Positions 4,661-6,967 of a DNA stretch of 6,967 bases are shown in pieces. Numbering within the stretch: position 1 is the first letter of the stretch; every line of letters begins with the position of its first letter. The notes under the pieces were generated by a model. It was not told the DNA's origin and did not search any database. It worked only from the letters and a program-made list of their open reading frames with translations. The translations under genes and the position numbers were made by a program. The stretch is from an uncultured bacterium (lineage in GTDB: Bacteria > Actinomycetota > Coriobacteriia > Coriobacteriales > Coriobacteriaceae): NCBI GenBank assembly GCA_905214615.1, contig CAJMMX010000079.1, positions 1-6,967 of the forward strand. The letters run 5' to 3'.

Positions 4661-6967
4661 CGACAACGCGCTGGTGGTGGCGCTCGATACCTCGACCGAC
4701 ATGCTTGCCTGCGCGGCAAGCTGGATTGATGGGCAGACGGGCGAGACGAAGCTCGCGAGTGGCGACCACATGTGTCGCCGTCACGCCAACGTTGAGCTCG
4801 TGAATACCGTTGATGGCGTGCTGGCTCAAGCCGGTCTGAATCGCAGCGATGTTGGTTGCTACGTGGTCGGCCGCGGCCCGGGGTCGTTTACGGGCGTGCG
4901 CATCGGCATCTCCACTGCCAAGGGCCTCGCATGTGGTGCCAATGTTCCGCTGCTGGGCGTGTCGACGCTTGACGCTTGCGCTTGGACGGCGTGGAAGGCT
5001 GGCGTGCGTGGCAAGCTTGGTATCTTGGCCGATGCTATGCGCGGTGAGGTATATCCGGCGCTGTATATGCTGGTCGATGAGGGTCCCGAGCGTCAATTTG
5101 AGCGCGAACACGTGGTCAAGGCCGCCGTGGCGCTCGATGAGTGGCGCCAAGCAGCGGACTGGGACCAGGTTCAGCTGACCGGTGACGGTCTTGTGCGCTA
5201 TGGCAAGCTGCTGGGTGAGGACGAGACCGCCCGCTGCGTGGAGCGCGACCTGTGGTGGCCTTCGGGCGAGGGCTTGCTGCTCGCGCACGCTGCGGGTGAC
5301 GGCGATCCGGCCCGCGTCCTGCCGATTTACACGCGCCTTTCGGATGCCGAGGAAAACGAGCGCAAGCGTCTTGGTCTTGCCGAGAGTGCGTCGAGCGAAA
5401 TTACGGGTGTTGCCGATGAGCTCGCCGGTCGTCATCTGCAGTTCCGTCCCATGGGCGCGGCGGATGCCGAGGGCGCGAGCGCGCTGGAGGCTGCCTGCTT
5501 TGAAGGTGCCGGACACGAGGCATGGACGCCGGGCATGTTCCTGTCCGAACTGGGCGAGGACGTCGCTGCGCCGCGTAGTTGGTGGGTGGCACACGACGAC
5601 GGCAAGCTGCTGGGCCTTGCCGGCGGTATGGTCGTGGACGGTGATGTGCAGATTCTGGATGTCGCCGTCGACCCGGCACATCGCCGTGAGGGCATTGCCC
5701 GCAAGCTGCTGTCGCACGTGAGCTATGATGCCCAGATGCTCGGCTGCACCACGGCTTCGCTCGAGGTCGAGGACGGTAACGAGGGAGCGATCGCGCTTTA
5801 TAACGCTCTGGGCTTTACCGAGGCTGGCCGTCGCCGCGGCTACTATGGTGCCGGCAAGGACGCCATCGTCATGACGGCTCCGCTGCCCCTGGTGCTTCCG
5901 GTCGACAATGCTTCGCCCGAGCCGACGGCGGCAGAGCAGCGCGTATGGCCGCTGCCTGCGCCTTGGCGCTCTGCCGAGGAACGTGTCGAGATTGAGCGTC
6001 GCCGCCTCGTACTCGCTATCGAGAGCTCCTGCGACGAGACGGCGGTGGCGATTATCGATGCGGATGGCAATATGCTGGCCAACCAGGTGTCGACGCAGAT
6101 TGATTTTCATGCACGCTTTGGCGGCGTGGTGCCCGAGATCGCCTCGCGCAAGCACGTCGAGGTGATTGTGAGTGTCGTGGATGCGGCACTCGAGGACGCC
6201 GCAGCGTCGCTGGGCCTTACGGGCGGAGCCATTACACCAAGTGAGCTTGCCGCCGTGGGCGTGACACAGGGTCCGGGCCTGGTTGGCGCCCTGGTGGTGG
6301 GCGTCGCCTTTGCCAAGGGCTTTGCGTATGCTGCCGGCAAGCCGCTCGTGTGCGTCAATCATCTGGAGGGCCACCTGTTTGCCAACCTGTTGGCGCAGCC
6401 CGACCTCAAGCCCCCGTTTATCTTTACGCTTGTCTCGGGCGGGCACACCATGCTCGTGCACGTGAAGGCATGGGGCGACTACGAGGTACTTGGTGAGACA
6501 CTCGACGATGCTGTGGGCGAGGCCTTCGACAAGGTAGCCAAGGCGTTGGGTCTGGGCTATCCCGGTGGCCCCATCATCTCCAAGCTGGCCGAGACGGGCA
6601 ATCCCCGCGCGATCGATTTTCCTCGCGCGCTTAACAGCAGGGGGGACTATCGCTTCTCGCTTTCGGGCCTCAAGACGGCGGTGACGCTCTACATCGAGCA
6701 GGAGACCAAGGCTGGGCGCACGATTCACCTGCCCGATCTGGCGGCTTCGTTTGAGGCAGCCGTCTTTGACGTTCAGTACAAGAAGGCCAAGAACGCGCTG
6801 CATGCCACCGGATGCAAGGAATACTGCATCGGCGGCGGCGTCTCGGCTAATCCGCATCTGCGCGAGATGATGATCAAGAAGCTTGGGCGCCAGGGCATCC
6901 GCGTGACGGTGCCGCCTCTCTCGGCATGCACCGACAACGCCGCCATGATCGCGGAGGTCGCCCGCCG
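4647..6967 (+). CDS. TsaB-RimI-TsaD triple fusion (t6A transferase complex plus protein N-acetyltransferase), 3' end cut by the window
   Basis: One frame is open from the ATG at 4647 to the window edge, giving 773 complete codons without a stop. Residues 1 to about 235 are TsaB: ALDTST (12-17), GRGPGSFTGVR (75-85), DAMRGEVY (129-136) and the closing PIYTR (226-230). Residues about 264-412 are a GNAT acetyltransferase of RimI type: HRREGIARKL (345-354, the acetyl-CoA RxxGxA loop), Glu373 and Tyr385 matching the RimI catalytic pair, and ALGF (387-390). From about 453 it is TsaD: AIESSCDET (457-465), the metal-binding NHLEGH (His572, His576), SGGH (597-600), GEAFDK (624-629, Asp628), GGGVSAN (729-735) and TDN (762-764). 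About 30 C-terminal TsaD residues are missing off the edge. The linkers (about 231-263 and 413-452) are charged or Pro/Ala-rich. TsaB and TsaD form the transferase core that moves threonylcarbamoyl onto tRNA A37. RimI acetylates protein N-termini, classically S18. An AAGG at 4634-4637 precedes the start, which overlaps tsaE. Confidence 0.95.
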   Translation, partial: MSLHNDNALVVALDTSTDMLACAASWIDGQTGETKLASGDHMCRRHANVELVNTVDGVLAQAGLNRSDVGCYVVGRGPGSFTGVRIGISTAKGLACGANVPLLGVSTLDACAWTAWKAGVRGKLGILADAMRGEVYPALYMLVDEGPERQFEREHVVKAAVALDEWRQAADWDQVQLTGDGLVRYGKLLGEDETARCVERDLWWPSGEGLLLAHAAGDGDPARVLPIYTRLSDAEENERKRLGLAESASSEITGVADELAGRHLQFRPMGAADAEGASALEAACFEGAGHEAWTPGMFLSELGEDVAAPRSWWVAHDDGKLLGLAGGMVVDGDVQILDVAVDPAHRREGIARKLLSHVSYDAQMLGCTTASLEVEDGNEGAIALYNALGFTEAGRRRGYYGAGKDAIVMTAPLPLVLPVDNASPEPTAAEQRVWPLPAPWRSAEERVEIERRRLVLAIESSCDETAVAIIDADGNMLANQVSTQIDFHARFGGVVPEIASRKHVEVIVSVVDAALEDAAASLGLTGGAITPSELAAVGVTQGPGLVGALVVGVAFAKGFAYAAGKPLVCVNHLEGHLFANLLAQPDLKPPFIFTLVSGGHTMLVHVKAWGDYEVLGETLDDAVGEAFDKVAKALGLGYPGGPIISKLAETGNPRAIDFPRALNSRGDYRFSLSGLKTAVTLYIEQETKAGRTIHLPDLAASFEAAVFDVQYKKAKNALHATGCKEYCIGGGVSANPHLREMMIKKLGRQGIRVTVPPLSACTDNAAMIAEVAR

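Noticed and set aside
4849..5721. Two + strand open frames (4849-5178 and 5182-5721) inside the fusion gene
   Set aside because: They are out of frame with the TsaB-RimI-TsaD reading frame, are Arg/Cys/Ser/Trp-rich, and have no Shine-Dalgarno or motif support.
4545..6857. A 770-codon open frame on the - strand opposite the fusion gene
   Set aside because: It lies in exact codon register with the sense gene, so each stop on the - strand would need a TTA, CTA or TCA codon in the fusion. Those codons are rare in this GC-rich gene, which leaves the antisense frame open by chance. Its translation is Arg/His/Ala-rich with no recognisable domain, while the sense frame has complete TsaB, RimI and TsaD motifs.

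Overview
The window carries a single-direction (+ strand) run of tightly packed housekeeping genes, probably one operon: acpS, nnr, alr, a family 4 uracil-DNA glycosylase, tsaE, and a very large open frame that fuses TsaB, RimI and TsaD and runs off the right edge. The moderately high GC, the near absence of A/T-rich leucine codons in the right half, and the actinobacterial-type cluster acpS-nnr-alr-tsaE-tsaB-rimI-tsaD suggest a member of the Actinomycetota. My best guess is a gut-type Coriobacteriia such as Collinsella or a relative. That placement is inference, because no rRNA or other marker is present.

Layout. Bases 1-66 may be the tail of an upstream gene and end at a strong intrinsic terminator (71-100). 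A short AT-richer gap (101-195) holds a plausible sigma-70-type promoter, with a 10-bp perfect palindrome in its spacer. The operon follows: acpS (start at 208, inferred from the Shine-Dalgarno site), nnr (748, directly after the acpS stop), alr (2367, 2-nt gap), udg (3521, 8-nt gap), tsaE (4154, 12-nt gap) and the tsaB-rimI-tsaD fusion (4647, overlapping tsaE by 14 nt). The junctions imply co-transcription and translational coupling. There is no gene-free stretch longer than about 200 bases.

How the genes fit together. AcpS activates acyl carrier protein for lipid synthesis. Nnr repairs hydrated NAD(P)H. Alr makes D-alanine for peptidoglycan. The glycosylase removes uracil from DNA. TsaE plus the fusion supply everything needed for the threonylcarbamoyl-transfer step of the tRNA t6A37 modification, while the TsaC/Sua5 enzyme for the first step is not in the window. 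The fused RimI domain is a ribosomal-protein N-terminal acetyltransferase.

The most unusual object is the three-domain TsaB-RimI-TsaD polypeptide, in which all three domains keep their signature residues. Lesser oddities are a 54-residue charged C-terminal extension on AcpS and an alanine in Alr at the position of the commonly carbamylated lysine. I saw no mobile elements, CRISPR arrays, tRNAs or rRNAs.
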